The translations under genes and the position numbers were made by a program. The notes under the pieces were generated by a model. The model ran no database searches and was not told the origin of the DNA. It saw nothing but the letters and a program-made list of their open reading frames with translations. Positions 10,471 through 22,041 of a stretch of DNA of 64,000 nt are shown here, one piece after another; the stretch's first letter is position 1, and the number at the start of each line of letters is the position of its first letter. The stretch spans positions 70,574,940 through 70,638,939 of the forward strand of contig NC_037668.1 of the NCBI RefSeq assembly GCF_003255815.1, read 5' to 3'. Source of the DNA: Theropithecus gelada. Lineage: Eukaryota; Chordata; Mammalia; Primates; Cercopithecidae.

Positions 10471-11644
10471 AACGTATATGACATTAGGATACCATCAAGA
10501 AAATAAACATTTGTGTTTTTGGTATTCCAGAAGAAGAGCTGGCAAAGGCATAGAAAACCTACTTAATGAAATAATCACTGGAAATGTCTCAAGTCTTGAG
10601 AGAGAAATATGAACAACCAGATATGGAAAGCTCAAAAGTCTCCAGATAGATTCAACCACAAAATGTCCTTTCTGAGACATATTATAAAACTGTCAAAAGT
10701 CAAAGACAAAGAGAATTCTAAAAACAACAAGAGAAAAGCATTAAGTAGTATATATAAGGGGATTCCCATCACAGTAACAACAGCATAAACCTTACAAACC
10801 AGGAGAGAAAGGACGCATATATTCAAAGTGCTAAAGGAAAAAAAATAAAACAAAACTACTAGCCAAGAATATCCACCAAAGGTATCCTTCAGAAATGGAG
10901 AAATAAAGTTTTTCTCAGGTAAGCAAAAATTGAGGGGCTTCATCACCACTAGACTGGTCCTAAAAGAAATGCTTAAGGGACTCCTACATCTGCAAGCAAA
11001 AAGATGGTATCAACACTTACGAAAACACAGAAAGGTATAAAACTCACTGGTAGAGTTGATATACAAATAAAAAAAAGAATCAAACATTATCACTGCAGAA
11101 AACCACCAAATTGCAAGAATAAACAATAAGAAAGGAGCAAATGATATATAAAACAATCAGAAAACAATTACAAAATGATGAGAGTAAATCCTCACCTATC
11201 AATAGCAACCCTGAATATAAATGTTTCAAATTCTTCAATTAAAACATATAGAAAAGCTGGATGGATTAGAAGAAGAAAAAAAAAAGACCAAACTATATGC
11301 TGCTTACAAGAAAGTCACTTCACCTTTAAACATGTAGCAGACTGAAAGTGAAGGGATGGGAAAAGATATTCTACACAAACGGAAACCAAAAGCACGTGAG
11401 AATAGGTATACTTTTATCAGACAAAATACACTTTAAGTAAAAAAACAGAGACAAAGGTCATTATATAATGTTAAAGGGATCAATTCAGAAAGAAGATTGT
11501 GAATATATATGCATGCAACACCAGAACACCCAGATATGTAAAGTGTATTAGAGCTAAAGAGAGACCACAATACAATAATAGATGGGGACTCCAACACCCC
11601 ACTGTCAACATTGGACAGATCATCTGGACAGAAAATCAACAAGG

Positions 11645-11890
11645 TAATATCAGAACTGGAAATTCATTTTTCTATTTTTTTCCTTCTTCCTTTACATAGA
11701 AATATGTTTTTCTATGTTTAACTTTATCTATTAACTTTTATCTGTAGCTGGTTTGATTTTTCTCTCTTTTTTTTCTCTTTTCTTTTTTCTGACCACAAAG
11801 ATCCAGAAGGTATCTACAGTTGGTTTGAAAGTTATATTTTATACTTCTGGAGGTTTCCCCTAACTTACCTACACTCACATTTATACTTTT
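11645..11890 (+). repeat. Left arm of a 240-bp inverted repeat
   Basis: Matches the reverse complement of 17230-17465 along its length, including CTGACCACAAAGATCCAGAA and ATACTTCTGGAGGTTTCCCC. The match ends sharply at ATACTTTT (11890), where an inverted MLT2A piece starts. I do not recognise it as a known repeat family. Confidence 0.88.
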
Positions 11891-12027
11891 TACATACATA
11901 ATCACAAGGTCCCACAATAGGCTGTCTGCAAGCTGAGGAGCGAGGAGAGCCAGTCCAAGTCCTAAAACTGAAGAACCTGGAGTCCAGTGTTTGAGGGCAG
12001 GAAGCATCCAACATAGGAGAAAGATGT
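11891..12027 (-). repeat. MLT2A LTR fragment, inverted
   Basis: Reverse complement of the LTR segment at about 15818-15955: CACAAGGTCCCACAATAGG, GGGCAGGAAGCATCC. It directly abuts plus-strand ERV-L internal sequence, so the orientation is wrong for a normal 5' LTR. This points to an inversion or fold-back duplication. Confidence 0.82.
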
Positions 12028-12139
12028 AGCCTGTGGTTGTTTCTCCAGTGCCAGAATGCATAATTGGCATAGACATACTTAGCAGCTGGCAGAACCCCCA
12101 CATTTGCTCCCTGACTGGTAGGGTGAGGGCTATTATGAT

Positions 12140-12275
12140 GGGAAAGGCCAAATGGAAGCCATTAGAGCTGCCATTAGAGCCATTAGAGCTCCACAGATTA
12201 GAAATGGAATCTGTGGATTCTAATGGAAGCCATTCGAGCTCCACAGATTAGAAACTAATCTGTAGAGATTAGTTT
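12140..12275 (+). repeat. Short direct and inverted repeats in ERV-L pol
   Basis: GCCATTAGAGCT occurs three times and a segment containing CTCCACAGATTAGAAA twice (about 49-bp period). Arms 12180-12199 and 12208-12226 are near-perfect inverted repeats that could fold into a hairpin. This is a local duplication inside an otherwise single-copy pol region. Confidence 0.8.
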
Positions 12276-12354
12276 CACCATCAAGGACTTGAAAGATGCA
12301 GGAGTGGTGATTCCCACCACATCCTCGTTTAACTCTCTTATTTGACTTGTGCAG

Positions 12355-13435
12355 AGGACAGATGGATCTTGGAGAATGACAGTGGATTATCGTAAGCTTA
12401 ACCAAGTTATGACTCCAATTGCAGCTGCTATACCAGATGTGGTTTCATTGCTTGAGCAAATTAACATGTCTCCTGGTACCTGGTATGCAGCCATTGATTT
12501 GGCAAATGCTTTTTCTCCATACCTGTCCATAAGGCCCATGAGAAACAATTTGCCTTCAGTTGGCAGGGCCAGCAATATACCTTTAGTGTCCTACCTCAGT
12601 GGTATATCAAGTCTCCGGCTTTGTGTCATAATCTTGTTTGGAGAGACTTTGATCGATTTTCTTTTCCACAAGATATCACACTAGTCCATTACATTGATAT
12701 CATTATGCTGATTGGATCCAGTGAGTGAGAAGTAGCAAACACACTGGCCTTATTGGTGAGACATTTGTGTGCCAGAGGATGGGAAATAAATCTGACTAAA
12801 ATTCGGGGAGCTTCTATCTCAGTAAGATTTCTAGGGGTTCAGTGGTGTGAAGCCTGTCAAGATATTCCTTCTAAGGTGAAGAATAAGTTGCTGCATTTGG
12901 TCCCTCCTGCAACTAAGAAAGAGGCACAATGCCTACTGGGCCTATTTGGATTATGGAGGCAACACATTCCTCACATGGGTGTGTTACTCTGGTCCATTTA
13001 TTCAGTGACCCAAAAGGCTGCCGGTTTATATTGGGGTCCAGAACAGAGAAGGTTCTGCAACAGATCCAGGCTGCTGTACAAGCTGCTCTGCCACTTGGAC
13101 CATAAGACCCAGCAGATCCAATGGTGCTTGAGATGTCAGTGGCAGATAGAGATGCTATTTGGAGCCTTTGGCAGGAGCCCATAGGTGAATCACAGTGGAG
13201 ACCTCTAGGATTTTGGAGCAAGGCCCTGCCATCTTCTGCAGATAACTTCTCTCCTTTTGAGAGACAGCTCTTGTCCTGTTACTGGGCTTTGGTGGAAACT
13301 GAACATTTGACTATGGGTCAAGTCACCATGCAACCTGAACTACCTATCATGAACTGGGTGCTTTCTGACCTGTCTAGGCATAAAGTGGGGGCATGCACAG
13401 CAGCATTCCATCATCAAATGGAAGTAGTATATATG
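12355..13435 (+). pseudogene. ERV-L reverse transcriptase/RNase H remnant
   Basis: The family enzyme copies retroviral RNA into DNA. The frame at 12349-12684 has WRMTVDYRKLNQ and WYAAIDLANAF, typical of RT fingers/palm with the first catalytic aspartate. Frames then shift. The catalytic loop near 12689-12712 reads YIDI where the family has YxDD, so the second active-site aspartate is lost. RNase H-like sequence (ESQWRPLGFWSKALPSSADN, 13184-13250) follows. It is broken by several frameshifts and by stops near 12682 and 12727. Confidence 0.85.
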
Positions 13436-13499
13436 TGATCAAGGTCACGCAGGTCCTGAAGGTACCAGTAAGTCACATGAAGAAGTGTCTCAAATGCCC

Positions 13500-14640
13500 A
13501 TGGTCTCCACTTCTGCCACCCTGCCTTCTTTCCCCCAGCCTGCACTGATGGCCTTATGGGGAGTTCCCTATGATCAGTTGACAGAGGAAGAGAAGACTGG
13601 GGCTTGGTTCACAGATGGTTCTGCATGATACACAGACACCACCTGAAAGTGGATAGCTGCAGCAGTACAGCCCCTTTCTAAGACATTCCTGAAGGGCAGC
13701 GGTGAAGGAAAATCTTCCCAGTGGGCATAACTTTGAGCAGTGCATCTGGTTGTGCACTTTGCATGGAAGGAAAAATGGCCAGATATGCGACTATGTACTG
13801 ATCCATGGACTGTAGCCAATGGTTTGGTTGGATGGTCAGGGACTTGGAAAAAGCATGATTGGAAAATTGGTGATAAAGAAATTTGGGGAAGAGGTATGTG
13901 GATGACTTCTCTGAGTAGTCAAAAACTGTGAAGATATTTGTATCCCATGTGAGTGCTCACCAATGGGTGACCTCAGCAGAGGAGGATTTTCATAAGTGGA
14001 TACGATGACCCGTTCTGAGGACATACTCAGCCTCTTTCCCCAGCCACCCCTGTCATTGTCCAATGGGCCCATGAACAAAGTGGCCATGGTGGTAGGGATG
14101 GAGGTTACACATAGGCTCAGCAACATGGACTTCCACTTACCAAGGCTAACTTGGCTACAGCCACTGCTGAGTGCCCAATTGCCAGCAGCAGAGACCAATA
14201 CTGAGCCCTTGATATGGCACCATTCCTCGGGGTGATCAGCCAGCTACCTGGGGGCAGGTTGATTATATTGGACCTCTTCCATCACGGAAAGGGCAGAGAT
14301 TTGTCCTCACTGGAATAGACACTTATTCCAGATATGGGTTTGCCTGTCTTGCATGCAATGCTTCTGCCAAGACTATCATTCATGGACTCACGGAATGCTT
14401 TATTCACCATCATGGTATTCCACATAGCATTGCCTCTGACCAAAGCACTCACTTTACGGCTAAAGACGTGCGGCAGTGGGCTCATGCTCATTGAATTCAC
14501 TCGTCTTACCATGTTCTCCATCATACTGAATCAGCTGGATTGACAGAACGGTGGAATGGCCTTTTGAAGTCACAATTACAACACCAACTAGGTGACTATA
14601 CTTTGCAAGGCTGTGTGTGCTCTGAATCAGTGTTCAATAT
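13500..14640 (+). pseudogene. ERV-L RNase H/integrase remnant
   Basis: Integrase normally joins viral DNA to the host genome. Recognisable pieces are the VDYIGPLPS-like start near 14260, a core with TGIDTYSRYGFACLACNAS (14311-14368, in a frame different from the listed ORFs) and a C-terminal TERWNGLLKSQLQHQLGDYT (14540-14600). The pieces lie in different frames and carry stops, so no product is possible. It lies between the RT and dUTPase remnants. Confidence 0.8.
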
Positions 14641-15007
14641 ATGGTACTGTTTCTCCCATAGCCAGGATCATGAGTCCAGGAACCAAGGGGTGGAAGTGGA
14701 AGTGGCACAACTTATCATCACCCCTAGTGACCCACTAGCAAAATTGTTGCTTTCTGTTCCTGTGACATTATGTTCTACAAGCCTAGCAGTCTTAGTTCCA
14801 GAGGGAGGAATGCTGCCGGCAGGAGACACAACAACAGTTCCATTAAACTGGAAATTAAGATTGCCCCCTGAATACTTTGGGTTCCTCCTACATTTAAGCC
14901 GACAGGCTAAGAAGAGAGTTACAGTGTTGGCTGGGGTGATTGACCCAGACTATCAAGATGAAATCAGTCTGCTACTCCACCATGGAAGTAAGGAAGAGTA
15001 TGCATGA
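14641..15007 (+). pseudogene. ERV-L dUTPase remnant
   Basis: The open frame 14540-15007 (155 codons) ends in a dUTPase-like segment with MLPAGDTTTVPLNWKLRLPP and VLAGVIDPDYQDEISLLLHH, resembling the conserved G-[VI]-[VI]-D-x-D-Y-x-G-E motif. Its glycine is replaced by aspartate. dUTPases hydrolyse dUTP and are carried by ERV-L. It is the longest uninterrupted coding-like piece of this element, but it has no start codon of its own and sits in dead context. Confidence 0.78.
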
Positions 15008-15586
15008 AATACAGGAAATCCATCAGGGTGTCTCTTAGTATTACCATGCCCTGTGACTCAGGTCAATGGGAAACTACAACAGCCCAATCCAGGCAGGACT
15101 ACAAATGGCCCAGACTCTTCAGGAATGAAGATTTGGGTTACTCCACCAGGCAAAAAACTATGACCTGCTAAGGTGCATGCTGAAGGCAAAGGGAATAAGG
15201 AATGGGTAGTAGAAGAAGGTAGTCATCAATACTAGCTATGACCATGGGACCAGCTACAGAAATGACTGTAGTTGTCATGAGTACTTCTTCTTTTGTTAAA
15301 AACATGTTTGTGCATGTATACACTTGTACTAAGAAAATATTCTTCATTTTTATTCCCTTTTTTCCTTTATCATGTGATACAAGATTTATTTACTTCATAT
15401 CAGCATTTAAATTTTGTTAATTTTATGTAATAGCATTTGGGTTGGGGATTGGTGCCCAAAGGACAGTTGTATTATGTTAGGTGTAATTATGTCTTTATTT
15501 GAAGATTATGTTTTTTTTTTATTTATTTGAAGATTATGTATGATCTCAGGAGATGTGTATGGGTTCAAGTTGACAAGGGACGGATT

Positions 15587-16027
15587 TGTGATGGTTAATA
15601 CTGAGTGTCAACTTTATTGGACTGAAGGATGCAAAATATTGTTCCTGGGTGTGTCTGTGAGGGTGTTGCCAAAGGAGAATAACATTTGAGTCAGTTGACT
15701 GGGAAAGGCAGATCCACCCTTAATCTGAGTGGGCACAATTTAATCAGATGCCAGCATGGCTGGAATAAAAAGCAGGCAGAACATGAACAGATTAGACTGG
15801 CTTAGCCTCCCAGCCTACATCTTTTTCCTATGCTGGATGCTTCCTGCCCTTGAACATCAGACTCCAAGTTCTTCAGCTTTGGGACTCAGACTGGCTTCCT
15901 TGCTCCTCAGCTTGCAGATGGCCTATTGTGGGACCTTGTGATTGTGTGAGCTAATATTCCTTAATAAACTCCCCTTTATATATACATCTATCCTATTAGT
16001 TCTGTCCCTCTAGAGAACTCTAATACA
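15587..16027 (+). repeat. MLT2A LTR (3' LTR of ERV-L)
   Basis: Starts TGTGATGGTTAATACTGAGT and ends CTCTAGAGAACTCTAATACA, the MLT2 pattern. AATAAA is at 15963-15968. It follows the ERV-L internal region directly and in the same orientation. A similar piece lies inverted at 11891-12027. Confidence 0.92.
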
Positions 16028-16740
16028 CATACAATAGAAGATTATGCAGCCTTTGAAAAGAATGAAATCCTGTCATATACTGCAACGTGGATGAAATTTT
16101 GGGACATTATGCTAAGGGAAATAAGCCAATCACAAAAAGCAAACGCTGCAACACTGCATGATTTTACTCAAATGAGGTATCTAACACAATCAAACTCATA
16201 GAAACAGAAAGCAGAATGGTAGTTGAGAGTCTATAGGGTGAGGGAAATAAGAAGTTATTATTCCATGGGTATAGAGTTTCAGACATATGAGGTGAGCATG
16301 TTCTGAAGATCTGTCATATAACAATGTGCACATAGTTAACAAGACTGTAGTGTACACTTAAAAATTGAGAGGGTAGACCGGGTGCGGTGGCTCACGCCTA
16401 TAATCCCAGCACTTTGGGAGGTTGAGGCAGGTGGATCACCTGAAGTCAGGAGTTCGAGACCAGCCTGGCCAACATGGCGAAACCCCGTCTCTACTAAAAA
16501 TGCAAAAATTAGCTGGGCATGGTGGTGGGCGCTTGTAATCCCAGCTACTTGGGAGGCCGAGGCAGGATAATCACTTGAACCCAGGAGGCAGAGGTTACAA
16601 TGAGCCGAGATTGTGCCACTGCACTCCAGCCTGGGCGAAAATAATGAAAATCCATCTCAAAAAAAAAAAAAAAAAAAAATTGAGAGGGTAAATTTATTTT
16701 ATGTATTTTTTTACCACAAAAAAATAAAAATAAAGAAATG
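16028..16740 (+). mobile_element. Ancient L1M 3' end
   Basis: ORF2 tail and 3'UTR type sequence: GAAATCCTGTCATATACTGC, GGACATTATGCTAAGGGAAA, GAACTCATAGAA-like text, and an A-rich end at about 16719-16738. Interrupted by an AluS. It directly follows the MLT2A LTR. Confidence 0.82.
16376..16677 (+). mobile_element. AluS-like element in L1M
   Basis: Starts GACCGGGTGCGGTGGCTCACG. Perfect 13-bp target duplication AATTGAGAGGGTA at 16363-16375 and 16678-16690. Poly-A of about 20 bases. Confidence 0.97.
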
Positions 16741-17229
16741 AGCTAAGGCAATAATTGGCTTGACTGTTTATGCCCTAGAATGCACAGATTTGGAAAGAAA
16801 GAGATGATAGGGGTTCAGGAGTCTCAAAGAGCAAAACCAAGACTGCCCAAAACTTTTGAAAAGCACCCTTTACACTTCTCAGTTATGTAATGGGAAATAA
16901 GTCTGTGTCTTGGATTAGACCAAGGATATTGCTTTTTTACCCAGTGCTATTGTTTCAGTTGTCCTCCAGATAGCAGCCATTAAACTGAAGAATAGATAGA
17001 CGGGATAAATGGTATAAGGAAATTAGAAATGTTCTTTGTTATCTAAATAATTAAATGCTATTTTAAAAAGATACATCCCTAACAATCTAGAGTTAAAGCT
17101 TCCAATGATTTCAAAGTGTCAGGGAGGTAATGAAGAGACAGACACAGAGAGAGGTAAATGCATGCCAAGATTCTTAATGTGTCTGGAGTAAAGATTTAGA
17201 TACCATGAGCTTTAGGCAACCAGAAGAAA
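16741..17229. other. Unassigned non-coding sequence
   Basis: No gene, RNA gene or repeat family that I recognise. Ends at the right inverted-repeat arm. Confidence 0.4.
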
Positions 17230-17465
17230 AAAAAGTATAAATGTGAGTGTAGGTAAGTTAGGGGAAACCTCCAGAAGTATAAAAATATAACTTTCAAACC
17301 AGTTGCAGATATCTTCTGGATCTTTGTGGTCAGAAAAAAGAAAAGAGAAAAAAGAGAAAAATCAAACTAGCTATAGACAAAAAAATTAAACATAGAAAAA
17401 CATATTTCTATGTAGAGGAAGAAGAAGGAGAAAAACAAAAATGAATTTCCAATTCTGGTAATTCC
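17230..17465 (-). repeat. Right arm of the 240-bp inverted repeat
   Basis: Reverse complement of 11645-11890, identity roughly 85-90% by eye. Includes AAACCTCCAGAAGTATAAAA and TCTGGATCTTTGTGGTCAGA. The divergence means that the duplication is old. Confidence 0.88.
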
Positions 17466-17704
17466 GTGGACTAAAAAACTGTTTATAAAGCACCTACAGT
17501 TGTGCAATTGCTACATAAAACACAGCAAATATCCACTTAGGTGCATGCAACTTTTTTTCTTCAGTTTACAGAGATTCAGTTTGTATTTATTTATTTTTTG
17601 ATGATACAAGTAAATTTTAATGAAAACAATGTGCATGTATTTTGTGGCTAAATCTAATTATAATGCCTATTATTGGCATAGAACTTTCCAGTTTATAAAG
17701 AACT
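17466..17704. other. Unassigned AT-rich sequence
   Basis: No gene or known family seen. Lies between the inverted repeat and an L1 3' end. Confidence 0.4.
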
Positions 17705-18548
17705 TAAAAAAAAAACTTGTAGTTATGGGGTACATGTGCAGGTTTGTTATATAGGTAAATTGTGTGTTGTAGGGGTTTGCTGTATGGATTATTTCATCAT
17801 TCAGGTAATAAGCATAGTACTCAGTAGGTGGTTTTTCAATCATCATCTTCCTCCCACCCGCTACTCTCAAGTAGGCCCTGGTGTGTCTATTGTTTCCTTC
17901 TTTGTGTCCATGTGTACTCAATATTTAGCTCCCACTTATTAGTGAGAACATGTGAACATGCGGTATTTGGTTTTCTATTCCTGCTTGGTTTGCTAAGGAT
18001 AATGGCCTCCACCTCTATCCATGTTGCTGGAAAAGACACGATCCTGTTCTTTTTTATGCCTCAGTAGTATTCCGTGGTGTATATATACCACATAAAGAAA
18101 TCCAGTCTACCATGGGTGGGCACTTAGGTTAATTCCAGGTCTTTGTTATTATGAATAGTGCTGTGATGAACATATGCATGCATGTGTATTTTATGGTTGA
18201 ACAATATATTCCTTTGATTATATATTCATTAATGGGATTGCTAGGTCAAATGGTACTTCTGTTTTAAGTTCTTTGAGAAATAGCCAAACCACTTTCCACA
18301 GTGGCTGACCCAATTTACATTCCCAACAGCAGTGTGTAAGCATTCCCTTTTGTCTGCAGCCTTCCCAGCATCTATTATTATTATTATTATTATTGCTTTT
18401 TAATAATAGCTATTCTGACTGGTGTGAGATGGCATCTCATTGTGGTTTTGATTTACATTTCTCTAACAATTAGTGATGTTGAGCATTTTTTCGTATGCTT
18501 TTTGGCCACATGTATGTCTTCTTTTGAAGTGTCTGTTCATGTCCTTTG
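17705..18548 (-). mobile_element. 5'-truncated L1 (old L1P type), 3' end
   Basis: Reverse-complement L1 3'UTR and end of ORF2: GGGGTACATGTGCAGGTTTG, CCACTTATTAGTGAGAACATG, ATGGGATTGCTAGGTCAAATG, CATCTCATTGTGGTTTTGATT. It stops at GTCCTTTG (about 18546). A TTA microsatellite (18373-18396) lies inside. Frames are decayed. Confidence 0.93.
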
Positions 18549-19011
18549 TAACTGAGATCTCTGGACAAAGATGATATCCTCAATGAGCTACACCTTAGTG
18601 AAAAAGTGATCTAGGAGAAAAAGAAAACCAAAACACTTTGCTTGCTTTTGTGGGCTTGTATTGAATGGTATTGATCTGGTTTATGTATTGAAATAATTAG
18701 AAGAAGATGTTTGCAGTAAGGCATTTAAAATTCTGTAATTATTCAGGTAAAGGGAAATAATATTACTATAATATATAATATTAATATGATAATATTAATA
18801 TATTAATTTTTGAGATTAAGCATGCCTGTGAAAATGGTAAGGAAGGCACTAAAGCAATAAATTGAATTCCAGTTAGCAAAGGGGAAAACCTGAATTAATA
18901 AAAACAAATCAATCCCAAAGAAAAATAGGACAAATAGAAATATTTGTCCAAATAAATGTGAAATGAAATGAACTAACCAGTTAAAAGACAAAACTTTTTC
19001 AGATTAGTTGA
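18549..19011. other. Unassigned sequence with AT palindromic tract
   Basis: No gene. About 18760-18812 is a run of TAATATTA-like short palindromes, nearly pure A/T. The rest is unassigned. Confidence 0.4.
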
Positions 19012-19270
19012 GAAAACCCCTGTGGCTTACTCCTGTAACCCCAGCACTTTGGGAAACCGGGGCAGGAGGATTTATTGAGGCCAGGAGTTCCAGGCCAACC
19101 TGGGCAACATCCCTTGTAATCTGAGCTACTCAGGAAGCTGAGGCAGGAGGATCGTCTTACAGGAGTTCGAGGCTGCGGTATGCTATAATCATGCCACTGC
19201 ACTTCAACCTGGGCAACAGAGTGAGACCCTGTTGCTACAGAAAAAAAGAATGAAAGAAAGAAAAAAAACC
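19012..19270 (+). mobile_element. Degenerate AluJ-like element with internal deletion
   Basis: Starts AGAAAACCCCTGTGGCTTACTCC. The left arm jumps to the right arm at GGGCAACATCCCTTGTAATC (about 19101-19120), losing the linker. Tail AAAAAAAGAATGAAAGAAAG. Confidence 0.88.
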
Positions 19271-19707
19271 CTCAAATCCTGTTATATGTTATTTATAAGA
19301 AGTAAACCTAAAATGTAAGCACACAGAAAGGTTGAAAGTACAATAATTTTAAAAATCCCAAGGAATTACCAATTAAAAGAAATTTAGTGTGTAGAAAATA
19401 TAGACTATAAGGAAAAAAGCATTATTAGGGACAAAAATGGCCACATAATGAGGAGTTACAATTCACTAGTAATATATATTTCCAAAGTTATAAGCACCTC
19501 AAAAGTTAGGTGTAGCCTTGTTTCTTTGAGTGGAAGCTCTAAGAATCAGTGTGTATTTTGCAACAGTGCTCTTTTTCCACTGCTATGGCAACCAGGATTG
19601 TTCTAGGTAGTACCTTCTCCATCAGTGCAGGTCCCAGACTGAGGATGAGGACAATACTCCTAGCCAATTCATGATGGATATGTGTCATTAGCAGGAAATA
19701 AATCTTT
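19271..19707. other. Unassigned non-coding sequence
   Basis: No gene or clear repeat. The short minus-strand open frame 19539-19727 runs into the following Alu and has no other support. Confidence 0.4.
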
Positions 19708-19997
19708 GGCCAGGCTCGGTGGCTCACGCCTGTAATCCCAGCACTTTGGGAGGCCGAGGCAGGTGGATCACGAGGTCAGGAGATCGAGACCATCCTAGCT
19801 AACACAGTGAAACCCCGTCTCTACTAAGAATACAAAAAATTAGCTGGGCGAGGTGGCGGGCGCCTATAGTCCCAGCTACTCGGGAGGCTGAGGCAGGAGA
19901 ATGGCGTGAACCTGGGAGGCGGAGCGTGCAGTGAGCCGAGATTGCGCCACTGCACTCCAGCCTGGGCGACAGAGCAAGACTCCGTCTCAAAAAAAAA
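19708..19997 (+). mobile_element. AluY element
   Basis: GGCCAGGCTCGGTGGCTCAC start, AluY-type GATCACGAGGTCAGGAGATC and GGCGTGAACCTGGGAGGCGG. Imperfect target duplication GAAATAAATCTTT (19695-19707) and GAAAGAAATCGTT (19998-20010). Confidence 0.95.
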
Positions 19998-20010
19998 GAA
20001 AGAAATCGTT

Positions 20011-20514
20011 GATGGGTTCTTTTATGACAGCTTTATTGAGGCACAGCTGACACAATTTGATAAGTTTTGACATAGGTTTGCACCTATAAAAGCCATCACC
20101 ACATCAGGATAATGAACACATCCATCACACCCAAAAGTTTCTTCATGCCCTTTGTGATCCCTTTCCCTCATCCCTCTTCACTGTCCACTGGCTTCCAGGT
20201 GAACATTGAATCTGCTTTTGTCACTGTAGATTAGCTTACATTTTCTAGAATTTTATATAAATGGGATCATGCAGTACGTATTCTTGTTTCGATTGGTCTA
20301 CTTTCTTTCACTCAGCATAATTATTTTGAGATTCATGCATGATGTAGTGTATATAAATATCCATTTTTATTGTTGAATTTTATTTCATTGGATGGCCGTA
20401 CATTTATATGTTTATCCATTCACCTCTTGATGGACATTTTGAGTGTGTCCAGTTTGGGATTATTACAAATAAAGCTGCTATGAACATTTCTGTAGAATTC
20501 TTTGTATAGCCAAA
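20011..20514 (-). mobile_element. Ancient L1M 3' end, first part
   Basis: Reverse-complement old L1 3' region: CTTTATTGAGGCACAGCTGAC, TGGGATCATGCAGTACGT, AAATAAAGCTGCTATGAACA. Continues at 22042 after a 1.5-kb insert. Confidence 0.82.
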
Positions 20515-22041
20515 TTGTCACAGGATCCTTAGGGTGTCACTTTTCCAGTCAGAAGCCTCTGTGGCCAGTGGCACCTTTGCCCAAGTTTTGCTAGGTTCAT
20601 TCTGTCCACTCAACTTGACAGGCTGTGCTCAGTTCGTGCTACTGGCCCAGATCCCATGCCTGCCAAGGGCGAGCCAGGTGCATGAGAGGTGCATGAGAGA
20701 AGTGCATGGGGTCCAGCCACTGCACACAGCCAGGCATGCCAGCTGCTGTGGGTGGGCAGCTCCAGGCGCTGGCACAGGTGCTGGTTCCATGTGAGGCTGT
20801 GGCTGAACCAGGCATACTGCAAGCGACTTCCACTATGGGCTCCAGGGAATGCGGTGGCTCCAGGAAGCTTGGAGATACCAGGAACCACAGAGCCCCAAAG
20901 AGGGTGTCACAGCCCTGACTCGGAGAGCCCTTTGGTTTGGACTCCCTGAAGGATCGCAGCTCTTCTCTCCTTCTCATCACTTGCAATGTGGCAAGCCAGT
21001 GGGAGGGGGTAGGATGTGTTTCAACCCTGTTTGTGTTACAGCTTTTTCAGCCCCACCATTTGGCAGGTCCCAAGTTCTTGTCCTGCATCCAGGAAGAATG
21101 AGGTATGCAGACAACTGGAAGGTGAGCAAGGTGAAAAGGTGCTTTACTGACCAACAGTATAGCTCTCAGGAGACCCAAAGTAGGTAGCTCCTATCCACAG
21201 GCAGTTCATCCTGTCAAGTCTGCAGCCCTCAGAGGAGAGGAGACCCAGAGTGGGTAGCTCCTATCTGCAGGCAGGTTGTCCCAACATCTGCATCAGTCTG
21301 AGCCTGGCTGAGGCTGGGTTTTTTATGGGCTTCAGAAGGGAGAAAGTGTGTGCTTATTGATCCATGGGTGGCCATGGGTGGGCCCAGAAAAAGCACCATA
21401 AGTTCTCATTCCAGGCCGCAGACTCCATCCAGAACTGACAGCCCAGTTCCCATGCTTTAGGACGTTTCTGGCATGAAGATGAGGCTTCACCAGGGGCCTG
21501 CCCAGGAGCCTGTCAGTCTCCTGCCACCATCAGTCATGTCATCCACAGTGCCCAGGCTGTTTGTGCTGAGGGGTGCCTGCAGACCTCTGCCTAGATGCCC
21601 TCAGAACTCCCTCAACCTCAAAGTCTGGAGGTGGCCGAGGCAGCAGGGCGCTGGTATGTCAATAGCACCCTGAGTGCACTCCCACACCCTGCTGGGTTGT
21701 GACAGTGCCCAGGCTTGGCCTCAACTTTGTTCCAAAGTCAGAGCAGGCAGTGAATGCAGGGAGAGGCCAGGCAGGGGGAGCAGGTGCTTCCAAGCCTGCA
21801 GGGGTAGGGAGGCTTCCTGGGCCCCGAGAGTGCAGGGATGCCTGGATCCATAGCCACAGTTGGCTGGCTGCAGCTGTGCCTGGGATGGCAGGGCTCCCAC
21901 CCTGCCAGCTTGGAAAAAAGTGGGGCTCCCGCCTGTTTCCAGCTCCCAGCTCTTTGGGGCATGCAGTTCCAGCTGGGTCTCCTCCATTGCAAAGCCAGCG
22001 ACTTTGCAGTGGCCACTCTAGATGGGCTGCAGCTGCCATCA
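20515..22041 (-). repeat. GC-rich insert, possible ERV1-type LTR element
   Basis: A 1.5-kb segment, much richer in G+C than its surroundings, inserted cleanly into an L1M: the L1 text resumes at ATATGCTTTCATTTCTCTTGG. Read on the minus strand it has a promoter/polyadenylation-like layout: TCAGTAAAGCACC near 21140, then a U5-like stretch with CATTCTTCCTGG and ACAAGAACTTGGGACC. Two GAGACCC...GTAGCTCCTATC units repeat at about 21168-21195 and 21239-21275. This suggests a solo LTR, but I cannot name the family, and no clear target duplication is seen. Many overlapping 60-140-codon frames exist on both strands because stop codons are rare in GC-rich DNA. None has protein-family features. Confidence 0.5.

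Larger units (their letters stand above)
12028..15586 (+). mobile_element. ERV-L (HERV-L-like) internal region, partial
   Basis: Internal part of a class III endogenous retrovirus, from the end of protease through reverse transcriptase, RNase H and integrase to a dUTPase, followed by a purine-rich GACAAGGGACGGATT and the LTR. gag and the 5' LTR are missing. A dUTPase downstream of integrase is the known ERV-L arrangement, and ERV-L has no env. All frames are interrupted. Confidence 0.88.
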
